Shown here: piece after piece, positions 1 to 10,108 of the stretch
How positions within the stretch are numbered: position 1 is the first letter of the stretch
Layout of the letters: each line of letters begins with the position of its first letter
IMG/VR virus record: IMGVR_UViG_3300045125_000085
Span: 80,007 to 144,006 of that record
Direction: 5' to 3' (one strand)
DNA from: a virus
Length of the DNA stretch: 64,000 nt
Position numbers and translations under genes: made by a program
Notes under the pieces: model-generated
The model's input: only the letters and a program-made list of their open reading frames with translations
Databases searched by the model: none
What the model was told of the DNA's origin: nothing

Positions 1-905
1 GGTCCAGGCGGTATTTGAAAGTTACCAATAAACTGCTGGCTGACATTCGGTGCATTACTACTGACATAAGGGTGACCAGCATCACTATTCGCTATTTCCA
101 TCATGCCGTTGACACTACCGTTCCTAGAGGCAGCATTAGCTAAAGCTCCACCGAGCTGATAGCGCTGACCAGGATTCTCTACCTGACTACTGACGGACTG
201 ATAGACATTAGGTAAATTAGCTCGCATGCCTAGATTACCCATAGAGTATAAGGCTCGTTGTTGATTAGCAGGACTGTAGACTTTCCTAGGACTATCGCTA
301 TTATCGCCGCCTGTGAAACTATCGAGCAGACTAGAGACATCACTGCCGCCCATCATACTACCAGCTACACTAGCTAGCTCTTTACCTTGGCTGATGAGGT
401 TACTGATACCTTCTTTACCACCGAAGCTATCGAGTAATCCGCCACCACCAGCACCTTCTAAGAAGTCGAGCTTGACAGCGCCGGAGAGTTCTTTAAAAGC
501 ACCTATGTCGAAGTTCCCACTCATTAAGCTAGAGCCGATCTTATCTAAGTTGAGATCAGACAGCTTATCGAAATCAATCACACTAGAGAGCTGATCCTTA
601 GCGCCACGGATCATCTCACCGACACTGCCTAAGCTATCTAAGCTAAAGCCGCCTTCACCGCCCAACATGCCTTTGACGCTATCCATGATCCCAGTAGACT
701 CAGCGAGACTCACTGAGGCTACCCATGATATCGCCGCCATTCATTATAGATGAGACGGCTTCACCTAGACCACCTAAAGCACCGGAGTGCGCCACCACCC
801 ATGGCTTGGCTAAACACACCGGAGTCAGCGGCGGCTCAGAAAGTCCATACTCGGTATATTAGTCTCTTTGTCTAAAAACTCAAAACGATTCGCTGCTATA
901 GCCAT
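1..905 (-). CDS. Gly/Ser-rich virion-type protein, 3' end cut by window edge
   Basis: The gene starts at ATG 905 (MAIAANRFEFLDKE) behind a GAGGT ribosome site and runs off the left edge. About 25 codons in, the frame breaks; from about position 670 down to 1 one frame is open without a stop. The readable part is low-complexity, rich in Gly, Ser, Asp and Leu, with repeats such as GGGGLLDSFGG, and ends within the window at QFIGNFQIPPG. I do not recognise the family. Composition and context suggest a structural or tail protein. A plus-strand frame over 313-594 is its antisense shadow. Confidence 0.6.
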
Positions 906-962
906 AGCTACCTCGATAAAAAAAAACATCACAGCATTAAGCAAAAAATAATCCACATCCTA

Positions 963-1037
963 GAGGAGCCCGTAAGCCCCTCCAAGATGCAGACTATTTA
1001 GAGCTTACTTATCAGCGAGATCGCCGTAAAAGCTCTA
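963..1037. terminator. two hairpins between convergent/tandem genes
   Basis: GAGGAGCC-CGTA-AGCCCCTC at 963-982, and TAGAGCTT (999-1006) paired with AAGCTCTA (1030-1037). The first is nearly the same as the hairpin at 37633-37653. Likely terminator of the small gene at 1051-1460. Confidence 0.45.
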
Positions 1038-1050
1038 GTTGTCTCGGCCG

Positions 1051-1460
1051 TCAAGGCCGTAAAATCCTCCACATATTTCTCGTCAAATATGTGGTAACGT
1101 CTTCCTTACGACTTAAGCCATCCTTGGCCATACGGCGATCCAGCTTCCATGCCAGACGGAAGATTTTCATCCATGAGGTCAAACCGCTCTGCAGTTTGCT
1201 AAAGAAACGGTAGCAAGATTCATGGTGCCAAACCATGAATTTGATATACCGATTCACCGCATGTACTACAGATGACTTGATGCTGTCTGCTGCGGCATCT
1301 ATCTCACGGCATTTTGCCAGTACTTTCATACCTTCTACGGTACTGGTCAAGCTGTCCTTTTTGCCGGTTTTCCATCCAAGCATGAATGCATCCCGCATTG
1401 CTTTACAACCATGATTACGAAAATGAAGACCTTGCGAACGAAAGCGAAGAAACTGTTCAT
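1051..1460 (-). CDS. small early-type protein, unknown
   Basis: About 137 aa, basic and rich in Lys, Arg and Trp, no recognised domain. The best ribosome site (AGGAGGTGTGCT) points to ATG 1460, but the long open frame is entered one base away from it, so one indel lies close to the start; an in-frame GTG at 1467 overlaps the ribosome site and is unlikely. The gene is preceded by the two-hairpin early leader at 1487-1575, which groups it with the small-gene islands at 37, 52, 56 and 63 kb. Confidence 0.55.
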
Positions 1461-1486
1461 AGCACACCTCCTAAGGTATGGTAATA

Positions 1487-1575
1487 AGTCCATACAGCTG
1501 AACGACCGTATAGACTGGAAAGGGTGAATGATCTAGCCACCAGTAGGCTAAGATCATCTTTAATATATGGGATTA
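1487..1575 (-). promoter_or_regulatory. early promoter plus two-hairpin 5' leader
   Basis: Reading on the minus strand: CCCATATATTAAAGATG (promoter core, about 1575-1556), then hairpin 1 GATCTTAGCC-TACTGGT-GGCTAGATC (1555-1530, one bulge), then hairpin 2 AGTCTATAC-N12-GTATGGACT (1516-1487, one G:T pair), then the AGGAGGTGT ribosome site. Hairpin 1 has the same sequence as the copy at 53.1 kb. Hairpin 2 here lacks the GCTC loop seen in other copies. Confidence 0.65.
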
Positions 1576-1611
1576 TGTTTTTCTGCACTTTAAACTAGAG
1601 CTTTAGCTAGT

Positions 1612-1971
1612 TTACTCCACATAAATGCCTTTACCGATATCGATAAACTGCAGCAACTCTCGCATCTGGTCATACGTAGCAGTCAGGTTAAATAGCGTCT
1701 CATCCATAGTCTCGTCTAGGACTAGTACGCGTATCCACATAGATCATCCATGCTGATGCGGTATAAGTCTTTACTATCAGGAAACCGAAATAGCTTAAAG
1801 CCATGATACTGCTTAGCGACACATTCTTTTAAACAACTACTTAAAGCCGCCATGATCGTCCACGGCAATGACCAGACTGCATACTGCGTACCAGTCTGTT
1901 TTACTTTAAACTCTACGCCATGACTGATCTATACGTAGAGTATGCTGACGGTGCTTAATAATCGTTTTCAT
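1612..1971 (-). CDS. hypothetical protein, frameshifted
   Basis: Starts MKTIIKHRQHTLRI at 1971 and ends IDIGKGIYVE at 1612 after two frame changes (near 1920 and 1735). Joined length is about 118 aa. Readable stretches include KQTGTQYAVWSLPWTIM and FRFPDSKDLYRISMDDL. No family recognised. Codon use is like its neighbours. It is followed downstream by the small early-type gene and its leader. Confidence 0.5.
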
Positions 1972-2013
1972 AGGTAAAGGCTCCGGATGGTCTATAAATA
2001 AAAAAGTGGCATA

Positions 2014-2126
2014 GCAGAGAGTGCTATCACAGCACTCTCTGCATCTCATTTTAAGGTGCTACTTCAGCACCGTGATCTCAACTCATCCTGATAACGCATC
2101 CTAGCAGAGCTCGATCAGCTCTGCTC
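2014..2126. terminator. cluster of three hairpins
   Basis: GCAGAGAGTGCT-ATCAC-AGCACTCTCTGC (2014-2042, 12 bp), GGTGCT-ACTTC-AGCACC (2055-2071) and AGCAGAGCT-CGATC-AGCTCTGCT (2104-2126, 9 bp). They lie just past the end of the gene that stops at 2131, as expected for transcription termination. No long T run follows. Confidence 0.55.
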
Positions 2127-2130
2127 CTCA

Positions 2131-2802
2131 TTATCCTGCAGACTGACAGCCTAGCTTAGGTTTAGGAAACTTTAAGCAATCAAGTATGCTCAGATTCAGC
2201 CTATTCTTGAGGAACTCAAAACTAGGTAAGCGATCCTCACGTAATGCTTTCCTGATTTCATCAAAGCCTAGTATTAACCAAGGCCCGCAGTCTGGACGTA
2301 TCCGTACGCCATCTTCACGCTTATAGATGTAGTAACATTCTAGCTTTGAGCTCACAGTCCTTAAGAGCCTCAGCCCATTGCGGATACTGCTGGAGCTTTT
2401 GCCAGTTTGCATCCATGATGATTTCTCTGAAGTTAAATACTTCAGCTCTAGTCAGCTTACGTTCAAAGTTACGTAAGCGTCTGCCCACTAGACAGACTCC
2501 TTATCTCATCACAGCGTTCTGCTGATAAGACGTATTTCCAAAAGGTCTCGATAGAGCAGAATCTACCTAAGACATTATGGACAAACGGAGCTTGTGTACG
2601 CTGATCCAGAAACTGGCCGAGATCAGTACTACCGCGGTTCCAAATATTCAAGTGATCGACGCCGTCTTCACCCAAGGTCATCGGTGACGGCATCGGTGTC
2701 CTTATAAGGGTTATGGCGTCGAGTACGACGCTGTCCAGACCCTCTAAAGTCTGCTATTTGCCCCAGACCCTTGAAGTCTGGAGTATAAAGTTCATTTCGC
2801 AT
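2131..2802 (-). CDS. possible NADAR-fold protein, frameshifted
   Basis: Starts MRNELYTPDFKGLGQ at 2802 (GGAG ribosome site) and joins three frame pieces into about 223 aa. The core reads STDLGQFLDQ, APFVHNVLGRFCSIETFWKY, then a helical part and CGPWLILGFDEIRKAL near the C terminus. The arrangement Pro-Phe, Gly-x-Phe-x-Ser-Ile-Glu, aromatic, and a late Trp-Leu-Ile-Leu-Gly block resembles the NADAR/YbiA fold, some members of which remove ADP-ribose from guanine. That match is by eye only. An in-frame ATG at 2693 (MPSPMTLGEDG) is a shorter alternative start. Real gene: likely; NADAR: tentative. Confidence 0.5.
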
Positions 2803-2834
2803 AATTAAGCTCCAGGTAAGTCACACGATATCCC

Positions 2835-3072
2835 TTATGGCTCAGGCATTTCTTGCTGGTAAGTATATGCGTCAGAGAGGTGAAAGAACAGATAGATCAT
2901 TACCAATACTAGCAACCAGTGATTTTGTTTCAGCAAGGCGTCGCAGTATTCGTACTCTACTCGTAATTGCTCCTGGATAGGCTGAGGTATCAAGCAGGTG
3001 TCGGTGTCCTTATTGTCCTCGGGTTCAAAATACAGCCCGCCGGGCTAATACGCCACGTAACTGTATCATCAT
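2835..3072 (-). CDS. small single-pass membrane protein, frameshifted
   Basis: About 78 aa. It starts MMIQLRGVLARRAVYF at 3072, just after the stop of the gene upstream, with one frame change near 3025. The C-terminal half carries one hydrophobic segment, HWLLVLVMIYLFFHL, flanked by Asp/Glu on the N-terminal side. Function unknown. Confidence 0.5.
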
Positions 3073-3082
3073 GCCATTCCAA

Positions 3083-3379
3083 TTAGGACAGATTGATCTG
3101 TACCTGCTTAGTGAGATTCAGCACAAAGTCTCTCAATATCTCATCTTGGAAGATCTGCTCAGTCGTCCTTAATAAACTATCCGGCATGAGCAGCTGGTAT
3201 AGTCTATTACCGTAATACCACTGATAGAGAAAATCCATGACGTGTTCTTTATCATCTCTACCGCTAGGGAGTACACGCATGAGCTCTCTATCTAGTAACG
3301 CGATGATCAACTCACCGGCTTCAGCGAAACTAGGAGCCTGGGTAGTGACGCTATAGATGTAATTATTTTTCTCAGTCAT
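3083..3379 (-). CDS. hypothetical protein, 98 aa
   Basis: Intact 98-aa frame starting MTEKNNYIYSVTT with ribosome site GGAGCACCATC. Its ATG overlaps the TGA of the gene upstream (ATGA), which suggests translational coupling. Acidic and helical (ALLDRELMRVL, DFLYQWYYGNRL). No family recognised. Confidence 0.65.
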   Translation of the reverse strand: MTEKNNYIYSVTTQAPSFAEAGELIIALLDRELMRVLPSGRDDKEHVMDFLYQWYYGNRLYQLLMPDSLLRTTEQIFQDEILRDFVLNLTKQVQINLS

Positions 3380-3821
3380 GATGGTGCTCCCTCATCGGTC
3401 GTATCAGTGGTGTCGGGTGTAGAGCATCTCTTCATCGCTCATGATGTCTAAAGCGACGACGATATCATGCTCCGTGATAGTCTTTGTTATGGTGGTGGAG
3501 TCGTATCACCAGCTCGAACTTAGGGATATTCAGAAAGCGCATCGCTTTAATAAATACCCGCCAAGTCTATAGTGCTCTTAAACAGTTCCTTCTTTAAATT
3601 CCCTCTAGCTCGTGACCTATCCTTGACATCGCCGATTCTGGCGTTGCGAGGATTCATCAGAAAAGACTCCATCAGCCTATGAAACTGATTTTCTTCTTAT
3701 TCGCAGATCAAACAAGATCTTCTGGAATAAAGCTGCTAAGACACTATCGACACCGCCACTCTGAGGTACGGTACCGATTTGATGTGCCTTATCGCCGTAA
3801 GGTATGTTTATGAAATGACAT
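3376..3821 (-). CDS. conserved-looking phage protein, frameshifted
   Basis: Starts MSFINIPYGDKAHQIG (one base repaired) at 3821 and ends TDTTDEGAPS at 3376. At least four frame changes. The joined protein is about 145 aa with GGVDSVLAALFQKILFDL, then a basic block (NPRNARIGDVKDRSRARG) and FKSTITWRVFIKAMRFL, ending in an acidic/Thr tail. The middle block looks like proteins seen in several large phages but I cannot name it. Coupled by a 4-base overlap to the gene at 3083-3379. Confidence 0.5.
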
Positions 3822-3914
3822 ACTTAACTCCTAGGTCGAAGACTACTCTTAAGGTAGTCGGGTCGTGATATGTGCTCTTTAAATAAAGAGCACGGCCAGT
3901 GATAGGTCGTTATA

Positions 3915-4413
3915 TTAGACTGCTTCAAACAGCGCTAATAATGAGACCGTGTTGTTTAATAAGACATCGAGGACTTGCAGCGTATGGGCTTGACGACTAC
4001 CGACGACTGCTTCACAACTACGATACTGCACGATAAAGGCAGTAGCGGCAGTCTGCCATTCTTCTATAGCTCGGACAGGATCGATATACTGACCATATGC
4101 ATCTAAGAAGAACTCCCACAACGCTATAGATTGCAGAGAGTTATTATAGACATGCGGCATGAGTCCGATATCGTCACTGAGCGCCGTCGTCGCTATTTCT
4201 AAATGGAACGTATATGCTTCTATAGTAGTGAATAATACACTTGCATCGCCAGAGCCTATACTCAGGATCATAGATCCGGCTGAAATGATCAGCACGGATA
4301 CTTTCTACACTGTACAGACCTTGATCGGTCAGGTGCGGTAAAGCGAGTAGTGGTGGAGTGGATTTACCCACCCACTGCAGACATCGCTTTAAGAGTCGAT
4401 GAGCCATGCACAT
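3915..4413 (-). CDS. hypothetical protein, frameshifted
   Basis: Starts MCMAHRLLKRCLQWVG at 4413 behind TTGAGGATATAGCC. One frame change near 4280 joins it to a clean frame ending LLALFEAV at 3915, about 165 aa. The second part is helical and rich in Ala, Thr and Ile (FLDAYGQYIDPVRAIEEW). Unknown; possibly structural. Confidence 0.5.
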
Positions 4414-4469
4414 GGCTATATCCTCAAGATTACTATATAAGTTTGATTTTTTTAGGAGCTGTCTTTTTA

Positions 4470-4861
4470 TGACTACTGATACACTCTACGCAGACGATGA
4501 TGCGCTCATCCTGCAGCACACCAAAAACATACGCTTTAAAGATCGTCGATCACTTTACTAGCGAAAATGGCTCATTGCCGCGTAATCAAGGTGAATGGGC
4601 TGCACTGCATCCAAGCCCTAGATGGCTTAGATCGTACTGTGTTTACTAAAGCTAAACTCAAGTCAGACGAACAAAACCAACAACAACGCCAGCAAGTACT
4701 CGACGTAGTCTGCTGTAGCTCCAGCGTACGGAAGTACAGGCATCGTTGCCACCTGTCCGTACGCAGGATTTACCCGATCTACCTACTGACTATACAGTAG
4801 TACCTGTACCGGGTGAGACCGATATCGGCTTACATGACTTAAACTACATGAGCAGTTCATG
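4470..4861 (+). CDS. hypothetical protein, heavily frameshifted
   Basis: Starts MTTDTLYADDDALILQ at 4470 behind TAGGAGCTG and ends TDIGLHDLNYMSSS at 4861. At least three frame changes. A middle piece reads LDGLDRTVFTKAKLKSDEQ, a polar, Gln-rich helix; the end is acidic and Pro-rich. About 130 aa after joining. It is a lone plus-strand gene between minus-strand genes. Unknown. Confidence 0.5.
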
Positions 4862-4897
4862 AGTGCTCAAGAATAAATCTTAGCAGAGGTAGACTCC

Positions 4898-5676
4898 TTA
4901 AGTGGAGTCTCCCTTAGGCGTAGACTCAGGCTGTGGAAAACCATCGGCTTTTTCCATGACCGCCATCGTCTCTTCAAACGCTATTGAGAAATAGCGCACG
5001 GGTAATAATGTCAGCTGAATTAGCGGTCCTGCTATTTGCTCCATCGCTTCAAACGGTGACATCTTTAAAGCCTGTGACTCAGCTACCGCCGTATCACTAG
5101 GGCGGTCCATTAAAGTACAGAGCAGGACCCATCAAAGTCACTTCAGGGCAAGTCGTCTTTTTCCACTGACCATTTAAGCTGTGGTGTTCTAACCACTCTG
5201 GATAACGGTACAGGACTAAGACGCTACATTCTTTTGACCCAAGCGGGATTCAGCTGATCGTAGTCATAGCGAACGATCTGTATATCACAGACTTGCTTGA
5301 CCGCACTAGCGACTGCACGCACTATGATTTCTTGCTCAGTATCCGTCAGCTCGTACGGATACATATTGATCATGATCTTAGGCGTGTATTGATAAGGTCC
5401 TTGTACGCCTTGCTTTAAGGTCTCGTGTACAAACTCTTTACATAACCGTACCATCGGTGTCAGTACACTATTCTTTAAAGTCTGTCTATCCCTAGAGCGA
5501 TAAACTTTCTCAAAGAGCTCTTGATTGACAGGAAACTCATCGGTCCAGCGATCTAAGTAACCTTTGCGTAAGACAGTCTCAGCGGTTTCTGAATCTATCA
5601 GAAATAAAGTCGCTAAACGTGTATCGAGCAGACAATCTAGCTCGATGCATAGTAAAGAAGTAAAGGTGTCAGACAT
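4898..5676 (-). CDS. hypothetical protein, frameshifted
   Basis: Starts MSDTFTSLLCIELDCLL at 5676 (TGAGG ribosome site). A clean frame to 5224 is followed after one indel by LVLYRYPEWLEHHSLNGQW and MGPALYFNGPP, then after a second by AESQALKMSPFEAMEQIAG, ending ESTPKGDST at 4898; about 260 aa. The mid part KIMINMYPYELTDTEQEI has an alternating pattern like the wedge-type proteins of tails. No firm family. Confidence 0.55.
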
Positions 5677-5714
5677 ATCAGCCTCATGGTAATGACAGTG
5701 ACCCCACACATCAC

Positions 5715-5748
5715 AGGCCCCTGAGCAGTATCGACTGCTCAGGGGCCT
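5715..5748. terminator. 14-bp perfect hairpin
   Basis: AGGCCCCTGAGCAG-TATCGA-CTGCTCAGGGGCCT, between two minus-strand genes. Strong stem, no T run on either side. Confidence 0.6.
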
Positions 5749-5835
5749 TATGCGCTACAGGGTGTTAGAGAGATGCATTGCCTTTAAAAAGGTACTGGAC
5801 CGTCCGGGTGGATTCGACTCCTCCGGCATAATGAC

Positions 5836-6441
5836 TTAAAAGTCTTCTAGGTTAGCGCTACCGTGCCGATTGATCATGGCATTGAGCGCACGTCGCCCTT
5901 TTCGTATCACCGCCTCTATACTTAAATAGCTCAGTGACCGATTTGTCCAGACCCATAGCCGTCATTACTTGTAGCTCTGGGAAAGAGATCTTAGCACCAC
6001 GTCTGGCTTCACCTGTGGGTTGGCCTGAGAGTATGTCTGAAGTCTTATCGGACTCTTGTACTGATAACTTCTTGACTAGCATCTGAGAGGCACGTCGTAA
6101 CGGCATGTCGATCACCATGTACTTGACAGGTGTCAGATGGGTAGGGATGCCATCATGCTCACCTATCCATAGCCTCTGAAAGAAATCATGACCTAACTTT
6201 TTAGCGACTGCTATATTCCTCTCTAAAGTCGGTGAAGCTCCGAAGTTAGGCATCGTTAAAGTCAGGCACTTTTACCAGTCGCTAGATCATCGATGAACTG
6301 TTTAAACTCAGCTTCACTGATTTTATCAAAGTAAGCTTTATACAACTCAGTCGTAGGTCCTTTCGGTACCATAGCTTCTAAGCATTGCAGGATAAACTGT
6401 TCAGTCTTTTGTCTAGCAGGAGATTTAGCTATGGTGCTCAT
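5836..6441 (-). CDS. RNA polymerase beta C-terminal-like protein, frameshifted
   Basis: Starts MSTIAKSPARQKTEQ at 6441, overlapping the end of the upstream gene, and ends NRHGSANLEDF at 5836; about 200 aa with two frame changes. Near the C terminus the order HLTPVKYMVIDMPLRR, then SGQPTGEARRGAKISFPEL, then ELFKYRGGD matches the order of conserved blocks at the end of bacterial RpoB (GYMYMLKLNHL, then [20 protein letters not shown], then TVKSDD). phiKZ-like phages encode split RNAP beta subunits, so a beta C-terminal piece is plausible. At 200 aa it is short for a full C-terminal subunit. Confidence 0.5.
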
Positions 6442-6803
6442 GGCCTAAAGCCTTCGGTAAACGATGCAAAGCAGCGAATGGCAGTACCGTATCGCCTACT
6501 AACTTTTGCCAGTCATTGATTTCACCTTGGTAGATCAAGCAATAACGCTCATTGATAGATACAGCAGGACACGCCATCAGTTGCAGGTTCCAAAACTGAT
6601 TCAGCATATGCCAGCTGCACCCGACTGTTCTTATCTCTGGCCTCGATGATGTAATGGCTAGTATCGTAGTTATTGACGACCTCGTCAGCTAGACCTGCCT
6701 CTAGCAATCGGTCTCGCATCCAGCTCACCAGATCGACCTCCTCAGGGGTACGTGGAGCATGGTAGTCCTGTACTCCTTGAATATACTGCGCATTAGAAAG
6801 CAT
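6427..6803 (-). CDS. hypothetical protein, frameshifted
   Basis: Starts MLSNAQYIQGVQDYHA at 6803; after one frame change near 6605 it ends KALGHEHHS at 6427, about 125 aa. Acidic N-terminal helix (EEVDLVSWMRDRLLEAG) then YDTSHYIIEARDKNS and a Cys-containing C-terminal part. It sits between the ATPase gene and the RNAP-like gene and overlaps the latter, so all three probably form one transcript. Unknown. Confidence 0.5.
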
Positions 6804-6849
6804 AAAGCTAAATCCTCACACTTAAAGAAACATAGAAAGAGCACGCCTA

Positions 6850-8284
6850 GCGCGCTCTCGGTAATTTATCATCGCCAGCCCAGTACGGTGAGTACAGGCC
6901 CTTACGCATACGGAGTAAATCCATAGTGCTTAAAAATGGCACAGGGTGCTGATCATTATTGACAGTCCACCAGCCTCTAGTACTCAAGAGTACGTCCCAG
7001 TCCCAGCCGAGCTTAATCAAATCCTCAAATAATTGCTGAGGTGTGCACAGTATGTCTTCATCTTTTAAGTAGCGCCAGTAGTGATGCATCTGAGCCAGCT
7101 CTGCCGTGATATTCATGGCACGCCTTAATTTAGCATCTTGATTAAGCTTACTGCGGACACTCGGACGTGAGAGCTTGAGTGACGGATAGAGATCCAAACT
7201 ATAATTGGAGTTACTGCCACTGATACCCGAAGCGATCGCACTGATCTTTCAGGTAATGAAACTCACTCAAGCTAGGTAATACGCCTTCAGTCTGACTAAC
7301 GATGAGGTTAAGTACAAAGCCCGTCATACCGGATTTACCACGCAGCTGCCGTAAGCTGACTTGATTTAAATCTAAGTCACCCGGCATCTGGTCGTCAGCA
7401 GTCGAGAGGATACTCAGGGCCTTTAGTGCTTTGATTCAGTAAAGGTGAGGCATTATACGCATGCCAGCAATTACTCATCAAAAAGAAAAACTGATCAGTG
7501 ACGCCTTTGATCTTATCACCATTCTTTAAATGCTGTAACTTCTTAACTGGTGCTTGTGGGATAGGACCGGTAGCGATATTCAGGTCTTTACCCATATGAG
7601 CTGTCAGCAGCACATAATGCTGCGCTCTCGCAGCGTGTAGCAGGGATCTCCATCATGAACCTAGTCTTAGCTAAGCCTTGACGCATGTGGATCACATTGC
7701 CACCACTATCACCTAACAGATTATCTTCTTGGATCTTAGCGATATTCTCAGTTTCAAACAAAGTAAAACTGTCAATGCTAGTATAGGTAGGTACGAGTAT
7801 TTCAAACAGCTTACCATTCTTAGCAAGAAACGGAGTAGGGACTGTGAGCTTCTTAGCGTTATCGCGCTTATCCCTAAGAAATTGTTTTAAGATCTCGTAC
7901 CAAGGATCAGCATAGTATTGCGTCTTATCGCTCAGTAGCCAGGTACCTTCTTCGACTATGTCTTTATCTTTAAAGCTCTCGAACTTCTGTGAGATACGCA
8001 GCCATGCGTGACGGCTGACGATTTAACTCTGTATCGTACGTCGTCCCTGAGGTCTCAGTGCTACAGGCGATCCTATCCATAGCTGATAGCATCATGTAAT
8101 CCATCACAGTAGATTTGAAGTTATTGCCGATACCGACGACTCCCGTCAGTAAGCTGAGTCCGCCATTGATGATGCTTTCACCGTGGATACCGAGGACACT
8201 GTGGCCGGTCGGGATATCGAGTCCTGCGCCGACATTGATCATGACTTTGTATTCAGGGGCGGGATCGAATTTTGGTCGTAACAT
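6850..8284 (-). CDS. RecA/DnaB-superfamily P-loop ATPase, frameshifted
   Basis: Starts MLRPKFDPAPEYKVMIN at 8284 behind GGAGCATATTT. About 478 aa after joining five or more frame pieces. Residues 20-50 contain the Walker A motif GIGNNFKST after LSLLTGVV; further on are ETSGTTYDTE (Walker B/catalytic region), VLLTAHMGKDLN and GDKIKGVTDQFFFLMSN (sensor-like). This is the layout of RecA/UvsX and DnaB-type ATPases used in recombination or replication, and such an ATPase is usual in phiKZ-like genomes. I cannot tell recombinase from helicase. The C-terminal third (LLRMRKGLYSPYW) is phage-specific. Confidence 0.65.
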
Positions 8285-8429
8285 AAATATGCTCCGTCGA
8301 GTGAGTATGGGGGTCACACTATCAGTCTCCACCCAGACTATTTTATATGTGTATGCCTGAGGCGGCGTTTAATGCTATGATTACTCTGGCCGCTTAGGTC
8401 ATCGTCTTTACACGGCACACGAGGTCCGT

Positions 8430-9442
8430 ATGAAACCTACTTTATTTTCGGCCGATTCGGTGTCGGTGTCGCTGGAAACCCAGATGGCACAGCTCGCCTT
8501 AGAGGCACAGTTTATGCAGAATGTGACGGATCTGTTCCGGAACATAGTCCCGTCTTTTAAAGCTAGATTGCAGCAGCTGCATCAGCAGCTCACTGGTTTT
8601 ACTCAGAAAGATGCAGCGCAAGATCTCATAGCTAACTATGACAATAAGATGGCTTATGCCCATCGCTTCGATAAACGTACTCAGACGGCTTTAGATAATG
8701 CCAAGCACTTAGATCTACTGATCTTTGGCGAACACATCATCACTATCCCTGAGAACTTCAAAGGCAGCCTGCCCGTATACACGACTACCTCTGAGACAGA
8801 CTGTTAGAGACTGGCTTACGGCATCAGTCTTTACTCGATACTTTCAATCAGCAACTCTCAGCTTTCATTAACAACCCAGAGCAACGCAGCTCCGTCACTG
8901 GTAATGTGAGCTTCGCTGAATCGAGTAATCAAAGCGCCGTCTTAAAGGAATACCGTGAGCAGTCTACTAAGACTTTAAAGACTTTCTTCGGTAAGGATAC
9001 TGGCATCTCTAAAGCACCTTTGAAAAATGTCCTAGAGCGTTTCGCTGATTTAGAAGCACTCATCGTGCAGATGCAGATGATGGCTCACTTCTTAGATGTG
9101 AAAATACTCCACAGCTATCAAGAAAAGATCCAGCAGATGATCCAGCTACTCGACATCATCATGGATCAGTACCGTAAAGGTACGGTCACTACTGTCTCGC
9201 CTAAAGTCGCTATGACTCTTTCGCAAAATGTCTACGATGTCGCTCAGTATGTAGAGTTCGTAGCACTACTCCAGTATGACGGTAGAGTCTGCTTAAACGT
9301 CGTCGATAGGATCATAGAAGGTCTAGCTAAACCCGATGAATGGAAAGCAGCTAATCCACGACAAGGCTTTGATGAACCTAAGCAATCTAAATGGTTCGTA
9401 GGCTTACAGAATCTCTGGCAGTACGTCCACCAGGGCGCATGA
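8430..9442 (+). CDS. virion-type helical protein, frameshifted once
   Basis: Starts MKPTLFSADSVSVSLETQ at 8430 behind CGAGGTCC. One indel near 8807 joins SLPVYTTTSE to ETGLRHQSLLDTFNQQ; the rest is clean to 9442. About 337 aa. Long amphipathic helices rich in Gln and Leu (LEAQFMQNVTDLFRN, FLDVKILHSYQEKIQQM), no catalytic motif. The pattern is like the inner-body or abundant structural proteins of phiKZ-like virions. It is divergent from the ATPase gene, with about 145 bp between starts. Confidence 0.55.
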
Positions 9443-9465
9443 TCGTATACTTAGTCGGCATAAAG

Positions 9466-9507
9466 ACACTGTGAGTCTACTCTAGCTTTTGAGCAGACTC
9501 ACAGTGT
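9466..9507. terminator. 17-bp hairpin between convergent genes
   Basis: ACACTGTGAGTCTACTC pairs with GAGCAGACTCACAGTGT (one mismatch), loop TAGCTTTT. It separates the plus-strand virion gene from the minus-strand gene ending at 9532. Confidence 0.65.
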
Positions 9508-9531
9508 GATAGGGGCATGTATGCTATCGTC

Positions 9532-10093
9532 TTATCCAGCTAGCGGACTAGCTGTTTTTTGATCTAAGATACTACGATAGAGTACTTGTAGATCACCGGC
9601 TACTTCATCAGTAGATCCATAGACCATGTAGTCAGGCGCGCTCTTAATCAGGTTCCTCGCTAAATTATAAAAGTCAGGCGGACCATCAGTCTGGCTGACA
9701 GTAACAGGCAACCTGCCGCCACATCCATTGGTACTTGACTAAAGGAAACTCAATAGCTGCAGGATCGTGAGCTAAATTGAGTACTTCGTTGACTTGCTCT
9801 AAAGCAGTTTTATCAGGCTCTTTCATCCAATCCAAGACACCTAACGTCGAAGCAATAAAGATCAACCTCTTAAAGCGTTTAGGTAAGTAACTGTGTAAAG
9901 CTTGGCTTAACCATTGCTTCCAACGTGGTAGCGGTTGATTATAATCAATGGGCTCGACTAAGACATTCATGACTGAGACCTCAGGTAGAAGAAAGACAGC
10001 GATATCGCATAAAGGCTGTAACAGCGACGATACCGGCGTAGGATGAAAGACTGTAGGAGTCCTTTTTTGCTAAGAAAGTATCCGCATAGTCAT
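9532..10093 (-). CDS. hypothetical protein, frameshifted
   Basis: The open frame contains PVSSLLQPLCDIAVFLLPE, VEPIDYNQPLPRWKQWL and KRFKRLIFIASTLGVLDW, then after one indel near 9680 PPDFYNLARNLIKSAPDY, ending LDQKTASPLAG at 9532. An upstream ATG at 10093 needs one more repair; the internal ATG at 9970 is the shorter choice. About 146-186 aa. Unknown function; it lies in the RNase H-ATPase block. Confidence 0.5.
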
Positions 10094-10108
10094 AAGACAC
10101 TACAGTCT

